A model generated the notes under the pieces. It made no database searches. It worked only from the letters and a program-made list of their open reading frames with translations, and was not told where the DNA came from. A stretch of 64,000 nt of DNA from Ceratodon purpureus (Eukaryota > Streptophyta > Bryopsida > Pseudoditrichales > Ditrichaceae). Shown here one piece after another: positions 46,320 through 56,005 of the stretch; position 1 is the stretch's first letter, and the number at the start of each line of letters is the position of its first letter. The stretch covers positions 864,068 to 928,067 of the forward strand of contig CM026427.1 of the NCBI GenBank assembly GCA_014871385.1. Reading direction: 5' to 3'. Made by a program: the position numbers and the translations under genes.

Positions 46320-46889
46320 CTACACGCTGGCGTCGCTTTCCTCGCTTTCTGAGCTGTATGGTTCATATTCAGAGGCCGAGACCTCGTAGTTATCCCCACG
46401 AAGTTCCCCTCCCATCATTTCATACAACATGTGGGCAATTTGACGACCTTGTTCGTCGACGCCACAGCCATAATGTATCCGAACCGGTCTACCAGTGTTT
46501 GGGCACTGAAGTGGCACTCCGCATTCTACTCCTTTGTGTCTTTCATTGCAGCGACAAGGCAGAGACCTCACTATACATCGATTAAATCCCATAGTGATTC
46601 GCTTCTGACGCCGTGCCCTTCGAATCCTTCGTCGCATGTTTTCTTCTTCTCGATTTTCCTCCGAATCTTTAGCCCAGACCTTTGGAGGATCCCAACGCCT
46701 ATATATATTATTGAGAATTTCTTCTGGAAGTGGAGGAAACAGCTCTACGATGTCAGCCCACAACATTCCGGGTTCGACGTACACTTGAATTAATCGTGGC
46801 CTACGGCGATTTTGGCATACATATGTCGGATAAATTGCTCGTCGTCTGGTTGGAATACGGCGACGACGCCTCCCATCCCTGGATGGCAT
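46320..46889 (-). CDS. Orphan basic protein with a cysteine cluster
   Basis: A single-exon frame of 189 residues with three zones. The N-terminal end is extremely Arg-rich (DGRRRRRIPTRRRA). A middle zone carries MLWADIVELFPPLPEEILNN followed by a second basic run (RRRIRRARRQKR). A cysteine cluster (CIVRSLPCRCNERHKGVEC, then CPNTGRPVRIHYGCG) could bind zinc. The C-terminal tail is acidic and Ser/Glu-rich (YEPYSSESEESDA). I recognise no family. The charge layout suggests nucleic-acid binding. A TATA-like ATTATATAA lies about 130 bp upstream on the coding strand. It has no GC palindrome within 1.3 kb of its start. Confidence 0.6.
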   Translation of the reverse strand: MPSRDGRRRRRIPTRRRAIYPTYVCQNRRRPRLIQVYVEPGMLWADIVELFPPLPEEILNNIYRRWDPPKVWAKDSEENREEENMRRRIRRARRQKRITMGFNRCIVRSLPCRCNERHKGVECGVPLQCPNTGRPVRIHYGCGVDEQGRQIAHMLYEMMGGELRGDNYEVSASEYEPYSSESEESDASV

Positions 46890-47434
46890 TATAATGTCCT
46901 GTTTAAATTCAATTACAATATGATCGTATCAATGAGAACATAATGAAACTAATAATAATTTTACTTTAAATTATGTTGGCATCATTGTCGCGAATTCAAA
47001 AAACCAATACAAAATCAAATATTATGTTATATAATAAACCGCAATTCAAACCAACATTCATTGACGCTATTAAACAAATGTATCATACTTTCTTCTCTCC
47101 CTCAAATGTTAAGCACTACAATCGGATGTGGCACCGGTGCTCTTCGCAGTTGACAATCACACTGCTCTCTACGAAATTTGCAGAATTAAAGATAACATAC
47201 CATATATATTGCTCTCAATGTAGGTCTCATGTACAACTGGTCTAACTAAGGCATCATAATACTGCATAGGTAACATCAAGAACTGATGTCTTGATCAGGT
47301 GAGTCTCCAAGTAGCACTAGTCACTCCTGAACACACTATTACACATTTCGTATAATCGAACCGTTGTAAGCTCTACTTGTTTTCTCACATTGAGCTCAAA
47401 TTGTAAACTAATGTTGACTCTACATAACCGACTG
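46890..47434. other. Spacer between two minus-strand orphan genes
   Basis: No gene called. An open frame at 46973-47245 has no recognisable content and lies in the promoter region of the gene to its left. Confidence 0.45.
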
Positions 47435-47893
47435 CTATGTTGAAATGGAGAGTCGACTAAAGGCACCAAAATCCTTGTCCAGTTTAGCTGCAGAGGAAAC
47501 CGAGCCGGGACTACCGGTCGCCTCTTGAAGCGGAAATCGAAATGGACTCTTTTCGGCACTGTCCTCTGGGAGCAGGCATCTTTTCAGCTTGGAGTTTTTC
47601 ATCGCCATGATTGACTTCCGAAATCTGATAAACTGACAAAGAGACGCAAGCTCTACGAAATCTTTCTCAGTCGGCAATAAATAATCGGAACCTGCATTGG
47701 TCATCTGCTGAGCTTCGGTATCAGAATTCGGTGCTGTGAATCGTGCTGCTTCCATCTTCACAACAACTAAGCGACTGCGACTCTTATAACCAATTGTTCT
47801 GGTCAGTGGCCTCATTGTGTCCGCTATGGTATTCTTCCCACCACGGCAACAAATACTGCACACAGTTCTTACAGGTCGATCACAAGAAAGCAT
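47435..47893 (-). CDS. Orphan protein, unknown function
   Basis: A 152-residue single-exon frame. Near the start two Cys pairs occur (SCDRPVRTVCSICCRGG), then a basic stretch (GYKSRSRLVVVKM), a middle part with DFVELASLCQFIRFRKSIMA and a Ser/Pro-containing end. A good TATA box (TATATAA, about 47950, minus strand) lies about 55 bp before the ATG, which supports transcription and this start. No family recognised. Whether it is spliced is unclear. Confidence 0.5.
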   Translation of the reverse strand: MLSCDRPVRTVCSICCRGGKNTIADTMRPLTRTIGYKSRSRLVVVKMEAARFTAPNSDTEAQQMTNAGSDYLLPTEKDFVELASLCQFIRFRKSIMAMKNSKLKRCLLPEDSAEKSPFRFPLQEATGSPGSVSSAAKLDKDFGAFSRLSIST

Positions 47894-47947
47894 TTCACGT
47901 AATGCTCGTCAATTCAGAATGACTATAAGGGGACAAGCATTCGTATA

Positions 47948-47955
47948 TAAACCTT
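47948..47955 (-). promoter_or_regulatory. TATA box of the 47.4-47.9 kb orphan gene
   Basis: TTATATAC on the minus strand, about 55 bp upstream of the ATG at 47893. Confidence 0.55.
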
Positions 47956-48213
47956 TTCAGCTGATAGCCGTTTCTTGACATTGTTCAGTCACCCAATACA
48001 GTCGTTTCTACGGCTCGTTTAGCTCAACTATTCCATTACTGCTCATCAATATAAACTATGTTTAAGGTAACCGCCTACGTAGTTGTAATGAATTTCCATC
48101 TTGGCCCACATAATTACAAGATTTTTGAAACTGCAGGAATGTGATACAAGATCTGTTGATCCTGTCTAGCCTGGGGCCATCTCTACAAAAACTTAAATAA
48201 TTCAAAAACTAAA

Positions 48214-48732
48214 TTACCGCTGAACAGTCTTTCCTGGTAGGGTCGGTGATGGCTCCACAAAGTCACTGTTCACCTGCTCTGGTTCATCACCATGACATTC
48301 ACCGTTATCGCACCAGCCGTTGTGTTCCGCTATGTTGATGCTGACGTCAGATGAGTCATGTTGATTGCCCTCGGTGGATTTCGCATAGTATTCGGAGAAA
48401 TTCTCAACGATCGTCGAACTAGTCCGTGTTCTGAGCGCCATCACGTTTCGCCGAAATCCACAATTCTCCGGTAAAAGTCGAACTCTTGGAGAGATCAATG
48501 GAAGTCGTGAAGAACTGCACCTACTAGCTAATGACATCTTTAGATCTTGGTAGGATCGACTACGAGAGGCTTCTTGCAGTGACACTTTCCCATATCCACC
48601 AGCGGAGTTTTCCGTGTCAGGTTCATTTTCGAATTTCTCCAGGTTCGCTAGAATATGGACAACCTCTCTCTCAGCCTCGGATAGGCTATCCGAATGGCTG
48701 ATTCCACCACTTGGATCGCCTATGGTACACAT
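48214..48732 (-). CDS. Orphan Ser-rich acidic protein, unknown function
   Basis: A 172-residue frame that I do not recognise. It has a helical start (SLSEAEREVVHILANLEKFE), a Ser/Arg-rich centre (EASRSRSYQDLKMSLASRCS) and an acidic tail (HNGWCDNGECHGDEPEQVNS). The frame ends just after a CAGCG|GTAATT donor-like site. An acceptor TGCAG near 48131 would add about 30 residues (FKNLVIMWAKMEIHYNYV ...), so a second exon is possible. The palindrome at 48982-48995 lies 250 bp upstream. Start and splicing are uncertain. Confidence 0.45.
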   Translation of the reverse strand: MCTIGDPSGGISHSDSLSEAEREVVHILANLEKFENEPDTENSAGGYGKVSLQEASRSRSYQDLKMSLASRCSSSRLPLISPRVRLLPENCGFRRNVMALRTRTSSTIVENFSEYYAKSTEGNQHDSSDVSINIAEHNGWCDNGECHGDEPEQVNSDFVEPSPTLPGKTVQR

Positions 48733-48981
48733 TTCACGCAGCTAAACAATAGAATACAGCGCGTTACTAGTGAAATTGAAATGGCGGGTTTGTTCAACGT
48801 GTATTGCGAGGTGGAAGTAGTTGATGTTATGCCTGTTGATTTGTTCTTTACTAGACATCGTGAACTGTCCATTTAAATTCTGCAACGAATGGATTCGTCA
48901 ATTTTCTCGGGTTTGATTCGATTGGGAATGATCCATGGGGAGGTACAAGGATGAAGGGCGTTCATCCTTGATGTGATGGGT

Positions 48982-48995
48982 TGGCGCCGGCGCCA
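48982..48995. promoter_or_regulatory. GC palindrome upstream of the 48.2-48.7 kb gene
   Basis: A perfect TGGCGCCGGCGCCA core with TT..AA flanks, 250 bp upstream of the minus-strand ATG at 48732, and also 128 bp 3' of the F-box-like gene. Confidence 0.78.
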
Positions 48996-49122
48996 AGAGC
49001 GAGAACAAGATCTGCATGTCCTGGGCTTAGAACAGACTTAATCGAAATTTGTTGCGAATGCCATAGTTTGCCAAGAAAGTACTGCTGCAAAACTAGCTGC
49101 GAGTACTCAAAATGTAACTTTA

Positions 49123-49770
49123 TTAATCAAGACGATCAATTGGCGTCACCCAGGTTTGTCCAGTGGACGCCCTGTTTATTGCTATCATAGACTTTGTCAG
49201 GACGTCGCGAATGCGGCGAAGCTCTGAAATGGTCAATGTGTGCATTGGCGCTTCCAGTTCTCTTGGCGTCAACTTGTCATGTCGCTTGCAATGAACCCAT
49301 ATTGGTTTAGAACGAGCAAAGGCGTTGAAGTTTGTCCTGAAGTTCTCAAGCGCGTCCGACTTGCCATAGAGGGGGTGCCTCGCATCGATGTGGAGAATGA
49401 TTTGATCTGCAACAAATCAATGGACGAGTTTTAGTGACTTTGGTGGACATCCTCAACAAACATATTGATAGACTAAAAAAAACATGACCATACCCGGTCC
49501 AGAAGATTCGACATGGTACTCATCGGCCTCCCATCGAGCCAATCGCCAGGCAGCCCACTCAACGGTCTCTTCGATGGCCGTTTTCCACCTTAATGACACT
49601 GCCCAGCAACATCGAAGTCTCGTCAGAATTTCCTTTAGCTTAGCCATGTCACAATCGCACTCGCGTCTACGATTGAACGGAACTCGCAGCTTGGGAAGCA
49701 ACGTTCTTACAACGACATCATCGGGGAGATCCGATATGAATGCCATCCTAACAATTGGACCCGATGACAT
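49123..49770 (-). CDS. F-box-like protein (two exons)
   Basis: Exons 49770-49494 and 49406-49123 join at GGACCGG|GTATGG ... TTGCAG|AT to give 186 residues. The N-terminal stretch FISDLPDDVVVRTLLPKL reads like the first helices of an F-box, and LTRLRCCWAVSLRWKTAIEE looks like its second half (usually V-x-R-x-W-R). If real, it would bind Skp1 and present substrates to an SCF ubiquitin ligase. The second exon (IILHIDARHPLYGKSDALEN, then PIWVHCKRHDKLTPREL) carries no repeat domain I know. A TATA box (CTATATAAG, about 49822-49830 minus) lies 55 bp before the ATG, and a GC palindrome lies just upstream of that. The 186-residue length is short for an F-box protein, so the substrate part is small. 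Confidence 0.65.
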
Positions 49771-49820
49771 ACAGTTGCAATGCAGATGAAAGACTGGGAA
49801 TCAATCGGACCCTGGAGGTG

Positions 49821-49830
49821 CTTATATAGT
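49821..49830 (-). promoter_or_regulatory. TATA box of the F-box-like gene
   Basis: ACTATATAAG on the minus strand, about 50 bp upstream of the ATG at 49770 and 15 bp downstream of the GC palindrome at 49845-49858. This is the clearest palindrome-TATA-start arrangement in the window. Confidence 0.7.
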
Positions 49831-49844
49831 TCTCAGCTAGCCGA

Positions 49845-49858
49845 TGGCGCTGGCGCCA
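49845..49858. promoter_or_regulatory. GC palindrome at the F-box-like promoter
   Basis: TGGCGCTGGCGCCA, 75 bp upstream of the ATG and immediately upstream of the TATA box. Confidence 0.78.
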
Positions 49859-50301
49859 AACGGTCTTTCCAATTCTCGGATATCTAGTTCAGATTCCAAG
49901 ATGAATGGGACATCTCCGTTTCTTGAAATCTGGTAATCCGCAATTATTTCATTAGCCGTCAATGACGAGAAGTTATGAATTATAGTACTTATTCTCCAAT
50001 TAAGGACGGTTAAACTTGACGGCGTGAACGGATTGCTTAATTACTATCTATTATCCTCAAATACAATCATGGATGCAAAGCTTCAGTTCCAAGTTTTCCT
50101 GTTCGTGTCCTAGAACTATATAGTTGTATCGGTTCGTCCCATGCGGGCATATATGAGAGAATTATGCATCAGTATACTTAGGAGTGTTTGCTTTTCATGG
50201 TTCTCATTGTCGTGTGTTGCTCATAAATTGACGGTTGTACTCGGTTTTCAGAATTAGAGTTGGTATCGGATTCTAGCGTGCTCCTTATAGTTCTGCATCC
50301 A

Positions 50302-50958
50302 ATGGCGTCAATGTATGTGACTCACTCGTCGCTACAGTTTCGTCTTGACGTTGATAACCCCACAGAGCCTCGCGTCGGGGACATTATCCTTCGGAAGGTC
50401 ACACCCCAGTCTAGCGTTGAATTCTCTCTATATGAGTCTGACGAGCAGTGGTGTCTAAACTCGAAAACATGGCTTTTGAAACTATTCAAGTGCACTGTGA
50501 AGTTCGAAGAAGGTCGAGTTCCTCCAACCGGGTGTCCTTTGAGGATGATTTGTATGATTCTCCTCGTCTGGGAAAACCTCCGCGGATTCACCAAGGTGCC
50601 TGATGGAGCGATTATTGCGCCCGAATCACCACAGACGGCATCAAATGGTAACTTAGGCCTCGGACTTGGTGGAGATAAGCCTAACACTAACAGTATCGTT
50701 TTGGCGTTTGTGCAACCAAATCCTCCATTTGGACCAACATATCTTCGTGTTGATTTTTGGAAGGATACTTACTTACAGCCGGAATTCGCCAAGCTTATGA
50801 TACTCTCGGTTGTGGATACGCCGATTTTACCCATAGGTGCCTTACGAACAATGTCATCTTGGAGGAAACAGGGGATGTCATGGAACTGCATGGGTGCTTA
50901 TACTGGAGCTAAGGTGTTGGACGATGGATACTCTGTGCATCTAATAGTGGACAAGTAA
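50302..50958 (+). CDS. Orphan protein with beta-rich appearance
   Basis: A 218-residue frame from the first ATG (MASMYVTHSS). The frame is open further upstream to about 50260 but lacks an ATG there. Alternating hydrophobic strands dominate (LQFRLDVDNPTEPRVGDIIL; SVEFSLYESDEQWC; NSIVLAFVQPNPPFGPTYLR; KVLDDGYSVHLIVDK), suggesting a beta-sandwich. I do not recognise the family. A TATA box (CTATATAG, about 50116-50123) lies about 180 bp upstream, and a TTTTCAG acceptor-like site at 50244-50250 suggests a 5' UTR intron. It lies divergent from the F-box-like gene, with one palindrome between them and another 425 bp 3'. Confidence 0.55.
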   Translation: MASMYVTHSSLQFRLDVDNPTEPRVGDIILRKVTPQSSVEFSLYESDEQWCLNSKTWLLKLFKCTVKFEEGRVPPTGCPLRMICMILLVWENLRGFTKVPDGAIIAPESPQTASNGNLGLGLGGDKPNTNSIVLAFVQPNPPFGPTYLRVDFWKDTYLQPEFAKLMILSVVDTPILPIGALRTMSSWRKQGMSWNCMGAYTGAKVLDDGYSVHLIVDK

Positions 50959-51382
50959 GCAGTCATCGTGATTGATTCCTATTATGACGGCTTTTTGGCA
51001 CCGCAAGGTTGGTTCGAAACGGGGCTATGTAACACTCTATTTTGAATACTGAGGCAGCCTGTATATAAATCCTGTGAGAGTTTTCAGGTAGTTACGTTTT
51101 AACAGCTGCTAGCGCTTCTATTAATGCTATGCTATACCATGTTGGACATTAAGTTTTTGTGTATCCATTTTTCAATATTCATATCACTATCATATTCATG
51201 GGTATTCTTCTGAACAAGACAATTGTGTTGTCGACCTACGCAAATTAGGGCAATCGCTTTCATCTCAAACTACTTTGGCTCACACCATATCTGAATCGAC
51301 AGACACTTGTGTATGAAGCTTAGTAATTTGTTATCATCAGCGTGTAGGATAGCTTAATAATTAAGACTGACTCGGTAGCTTA

Positions 51383-51396
51383 TGGCGCCAGCGCCA
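51383..51396. promoter_or_regulatory. GC palindrome TGGCGCCAGCGCCA
   Basis: An isolated copy 425 bp 3' of the beta-rich orphan gene. It is the last copy before an 11-kb gap without any. Confidence 0.75.
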
Positions 51397-54300
51397 TCTC
51401 CTCAACCTGTGAATTATTGGATCCTAGCCAGCTGATACGTGAGTCACCAAAAGAATGCAGAATGAAATCGTGCTTCTCTGCGATCATGGCACAGAACTCC
51501 CCTTTTCAGTAACTAAGCATGCTTGAGTAATTAAGAATGCTTGCGCCAAAGAGGTGTCAACAGTATTCCATTAAAGGTCCTTTTCCTTGAAGATTTTAGG
51601 AAATGGATAGACGATCTTAATTCTAAAGTTTAACGATAACAGCAGTTGGATGAAGTGTTCTCGGACGAGCTTTCAGGATAATATACATGGAGCTGAACTC
51701 AGAACATTTTCTATCCATGAAAAACCAAACTGGTTGATAAAAGTATGTTGAACTTTTATGATAAATTATTCGTAAATTCATTTCAACGCGTAGGCTTTAA
51801 ATTTTTGTGATAGTGTCCTAAATGTCTATTATAATCTCGAATGGATTTCCACCAAACTGCTGAAGATGAAATAGGTTGAGACTAATGACTGGACGACAAG
51901 TGCGCTTCAATATAAGAAAAGTAGAATTTCTTTAATGGATGTGTTAAGGCTTCCAATGGAAAAATCACAGAACACAAATGTAGAAAGAAAACAAAATTGC
52001 TGTAAGTGGAATAATCAAACAAGCTTCGATGGATTTGAATTCCTTATAAATTACATACGTTATCCTTTTTTAGTTTTATAGACACGCAAACTTCATTACG
52101 TGTTGCAAACGTAGAAATTGCTTCTCATTTTCATACTTAATAGGATTTCTCAAATTCATCATAATCATTTTATGCTAGAACCGCCTTTCAACTTTGCAAG
52201 TTTCATTCTTTTTTTTGGAATAAAGATAAGCCTTGAGAAGAACTTAAAACTTGTCTCAAGTATGAGAGAAGTTTTTTGTTCATACGTTGAGGAATGGTAC
52301 TAATACAAAGAAAATCATTTAGTCTTTCGCATTTGATATTCACATATACGGATTTAAAATCATGTATGTGATTGCATTTTGGACTTGAGAAATCTAAATT
52401 TCTAATTACTATAAAAGAATTAATATTCCACCTAGCGTCATAAGCAATCTATCATTGCGATCAGGATTTTTGTTCCTACACATGTTGATAACATATTATA
52501 GGTAGTTTGTTTCAATTTCCTAGTAAGGCCCAGAATGACTTTAATTTGCTTTCATAGTCTCTAATGAGTAAAAATTGGAGTGTTAAGATCTAAAAAATAA
52601 CTTTCCTAGGTATTCATATGTAGCTATAGTCAACATACGTAGGAAAGACAATTAACTTACGTAGCAATTTTATTTAGAAAAATACGTGGAAATGAATTTT
52701 AATGACTTTAAGAAGAAATCTTATGAACTTCATTCCAAAGATGATACGCAAGAAATATTAAGTAAAGTCTCCTTCTGCATATAGCATATACAAATGATAA
52801 TATATGATAGCTGGCTTGGTATACAATCTAAAGTACGCGAGACAGTAGATTATAAAATTAGGAACCTAAATTTCTAGATTTAATGGATGATAAGTAAAAC
52901 AGTATAGAAGTTTAAAGTGATTTGATTGTCATTAGATAATCTCTCAGTTTTGTTTTTTCGTGTAGTGTAGCATATTTTTACAGCTTTTACCAAAATTCGT
53001 GAAATTGTTGTCATATAATATTTAAATCATGTAGATAATTGTCATTAAAATACAAACAAACAAAAGTAGACAATCCAAGTCGCTTTGGAATAAATGAAGT
53101 CAACAATTACTTAGAGAATTGGTTCGCAATAAGTGATTATGTACGTGCTCTTGATTTCTGTGATTATGTACGTGCATTAATACAAAAATTGGTCATAATG
53201 ATCTTTACTTTCAAAATATACCCAAATGTGTAGAAGAGTTTTAAAAATTGATTTAATCTATTGAAGTATGAAAATTTCATAGCCTTATCAAATAGTATTA
53301 TTTTCGTTTCAATTAATTCTTATGTTAATTAACAAAAAACATAATAAAAATTCTAGTTACATCTATAAGGTTTAGGATCTTAAAACGATAAAGACCCTTC
53401 TTATCCTTATGTTGACATTGATTTCCAATTTAGATGTTCATTTCTCAAAATGACAAAAACTACGGTGAAATTTTAAATGAACAGGACTTTTTGGCGCGTT
53501 CATACTGACACTTATTTATATAGATGTTGGATTCAGAGTATGACAAAATATGTGCTAGAATTCTATATGCATATGTATAAGTTACTTATTATAGCTTATA
53601 AGAGCGGAATTACTATGAAGTGTTATGAAAGATATTTTGCGATGATGCTTTTGATTTCACTACTCTGAATCAAACAACATTTCAGTACAAATTACCGTTA
53701 CAAAAACCAAATAAGTACTTTCATAGCTCATTGGATTTAATCATGCGATTGCCAAAAGAATATCACTTTAGAACTGAACCACAGTGAATAAATAGAATAA
53801 TATAAATGAATGAATTTCTTAAAAGGACAAAGATGTCATAGTAGACAAATTTTAAAATACTATACGTAAATTGTTTCTAATAATAAAATAAGTAATACAT
53901 TATCATGACATAATCAACAAATTTTAAAGCACAAAAAAAAAACATCAAAGAATTATAAAACACTCTATGTTTTATAAGAAATATTTATCACGGAGATAGT
54001 TAAGTTATATGAACAGATCTACGTAGTATGTGGCAACTTGTTGTTATTGGAGGAAAAAAACAAACGCTACAGACATATTAGTTATTAGAAACAAACATTG
54101 TAATGAAGAATAGAATTTTTTTGTCTATGCAGCATTACAGCAAATTCCCTTAAGTCAAAGAGTTATGACATAATTGGGATGAATAGCATAATAAGAATAG
54201 AGAAGGTATGAAAATTGAAATCAATGAAGTAGTAAATGACAAAATGTGGCAGAATAGCAGAATATAAATAAGAAAGAAAGAAAAGATAGATGTTAATCTA

Positions 54301-55440
54301 AAAATATCCATCATGAAATCACAACAAAACTTCCCACCAATATCTTGTCATGAAGACAATTAGTTTTTTCCAACTTTTGACGTTATTTTGCAATTTCAAC
54401 TATAAGATCTTACACAAGCCTTACGAATAAATTATTTTCCAAATTAAACTCTTAAAAACAACACCAAAGGTAGTATCAAATTTGTTTAAGGACATAAAAC
54501 AAATTCTTTTTCTTCCTTCAAAATGGTGAATTCGCATCTTCAATGAAACGATACAACATCATGTCGTATATAACAATAAACTTTTTCTATTTTTAATTAA
54601 GGAAAATCATTGAAATTGGATTTGAACAAGCCACATATCATGACTTGTCCTATCTTTTACATCACTTATTGAATTGGACTAATTTAAGGCATCTTATCCA
54701 AAAAAAATCTCTACAAAGTGATGATTTTTCAAATTATTATTTAGAAGCACATATGAAAAGATTTGCTCACTGCCGGCATTGAGATATTTGACCTTCAACT
54801 ATTCATAATTTTTCCATTGCATAATCAAATCTGGTGATTGAGAAGCTTAGGCTGTACATAATGACCTGAAGATACACATACAATATCAAGAACAAGAAAC
54901 ACGAGTCCATGTTCATTAATAGACATTTCATTTCAATCATAGATAATTGACTCTTACTCAAGTAAATGTATAACGATGCATAACAATGTCGATTAAAATA
55001 CAACAAAATGTTAGTTCATTACAATATGGAACTAGGATGCTAAGATGTTATCACTATTAAAAGCAAAAACACCATTGAAGATGAATAAGATGCGGTGATA
55101 TACAAAGTCAATTCACAGATCGATTACAAACATTTCAGCACCGTACGAATATAATAAATTATTCACTTAGTTTTCATATATTAGTGTTATTTTTAACACG
55201 ATGAAGAAACGATAAAATGATCTGTTCAATTGTAATAATTAAGAAGATGTGAACTAAGCATATAGAGGCGATGACACATGTACCGTTTAATTGATGGAAA
55301 TCACTTAATTTACTTAAATTGATAAGATTTCAGTTTGTGTTGACAATTCAAAATAGTACTTAGGGTAATGAGGAGAATGAAAAAGATTCATTGTGAAATT
55401 ATAGTATACGTTAAAGTAAAAAATTGAATAAAGTGATGGT
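51397..55440. other. AT-rich gene desert
   Basis: Four kilobases of AT-rich DNA without supported genes or palindromes. Short ORFs here are AT-biased and featureless. Confidence 0.55.
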
Positions 55441-56005
55441 TTAGGGGGAGTCGGAATTGTGAGTGGGGGCGCTGGGGGAGAAGGGTCGGGTCGGAGGAGA
55501 GGAGGACGGGGGAGAGGAGGTCGGAGGAGAGGAGGTCGAGGGAGAGAGACGGGGTCGGGTTGGGTGCGGGGGGTCAGGAGAGAGGGTCGGGGAGAGAGGG
55601 TCGGGGGAGAGAGGGTCGGGGGAGAGAGCGAGGGTCGGGGGAGGGAGAGAGGGTCGGGGGAGGGAGAGAGGGTCGGGGGAGGGAGAGAGGGTCGGGGGAG
55701 GGAGAGAGGGTCGCGGGAGGAGGAGAGGGTCGGGAGAGTGACGGTCGAGTGAGAGGGAGATGGGGGAGAGGAGAGGGAGTCTGGGGAGAGGGGTGGGGAG
55801 GCGGGAGAGAGGCAGTTGGAAAGCAGTCGAGAGAGGGTGAGACGGGGGGAGGGAGAGGGGCAGTCGAGGGAGAAGGGTGTCGGGAGAGGGGTGTCGGGAG
55901 AGGGGGTGACCGGAGAGGGGATGTTCGGAGAGGGTGTCGATAAAGGGGGTGTTGGTGGGGGTAGGGGGAGAGAGTTGGGTGAGAGGAGGCGGAACCAGAG
56001 ACAAG
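55441..56005 (+). repeat. GA-rich minisatellite
   Basis: About 560 bp almost without pyrimidines on the plus strand apart from regular TCG. The core tandem unit is 19 bp (GGTCGGGGGAGGGAGAGAG), repeated several times near 55630-55720, with looser variants on both sides. It is sharply bounded by AT-rich DNA. ORFs on both strands here (for example 441-1004 bases into this block on the minus strand) are artefacts of the repeat. Confidence 0.85.

Noticed and set aside
55441-56004. Long open frames on both strands in the GA-rich block
   Set aside because: They are products of the 19-bp minisatellite, consisting only of Gly/Arg/Glu or Pro/Ser/Leu repeats.
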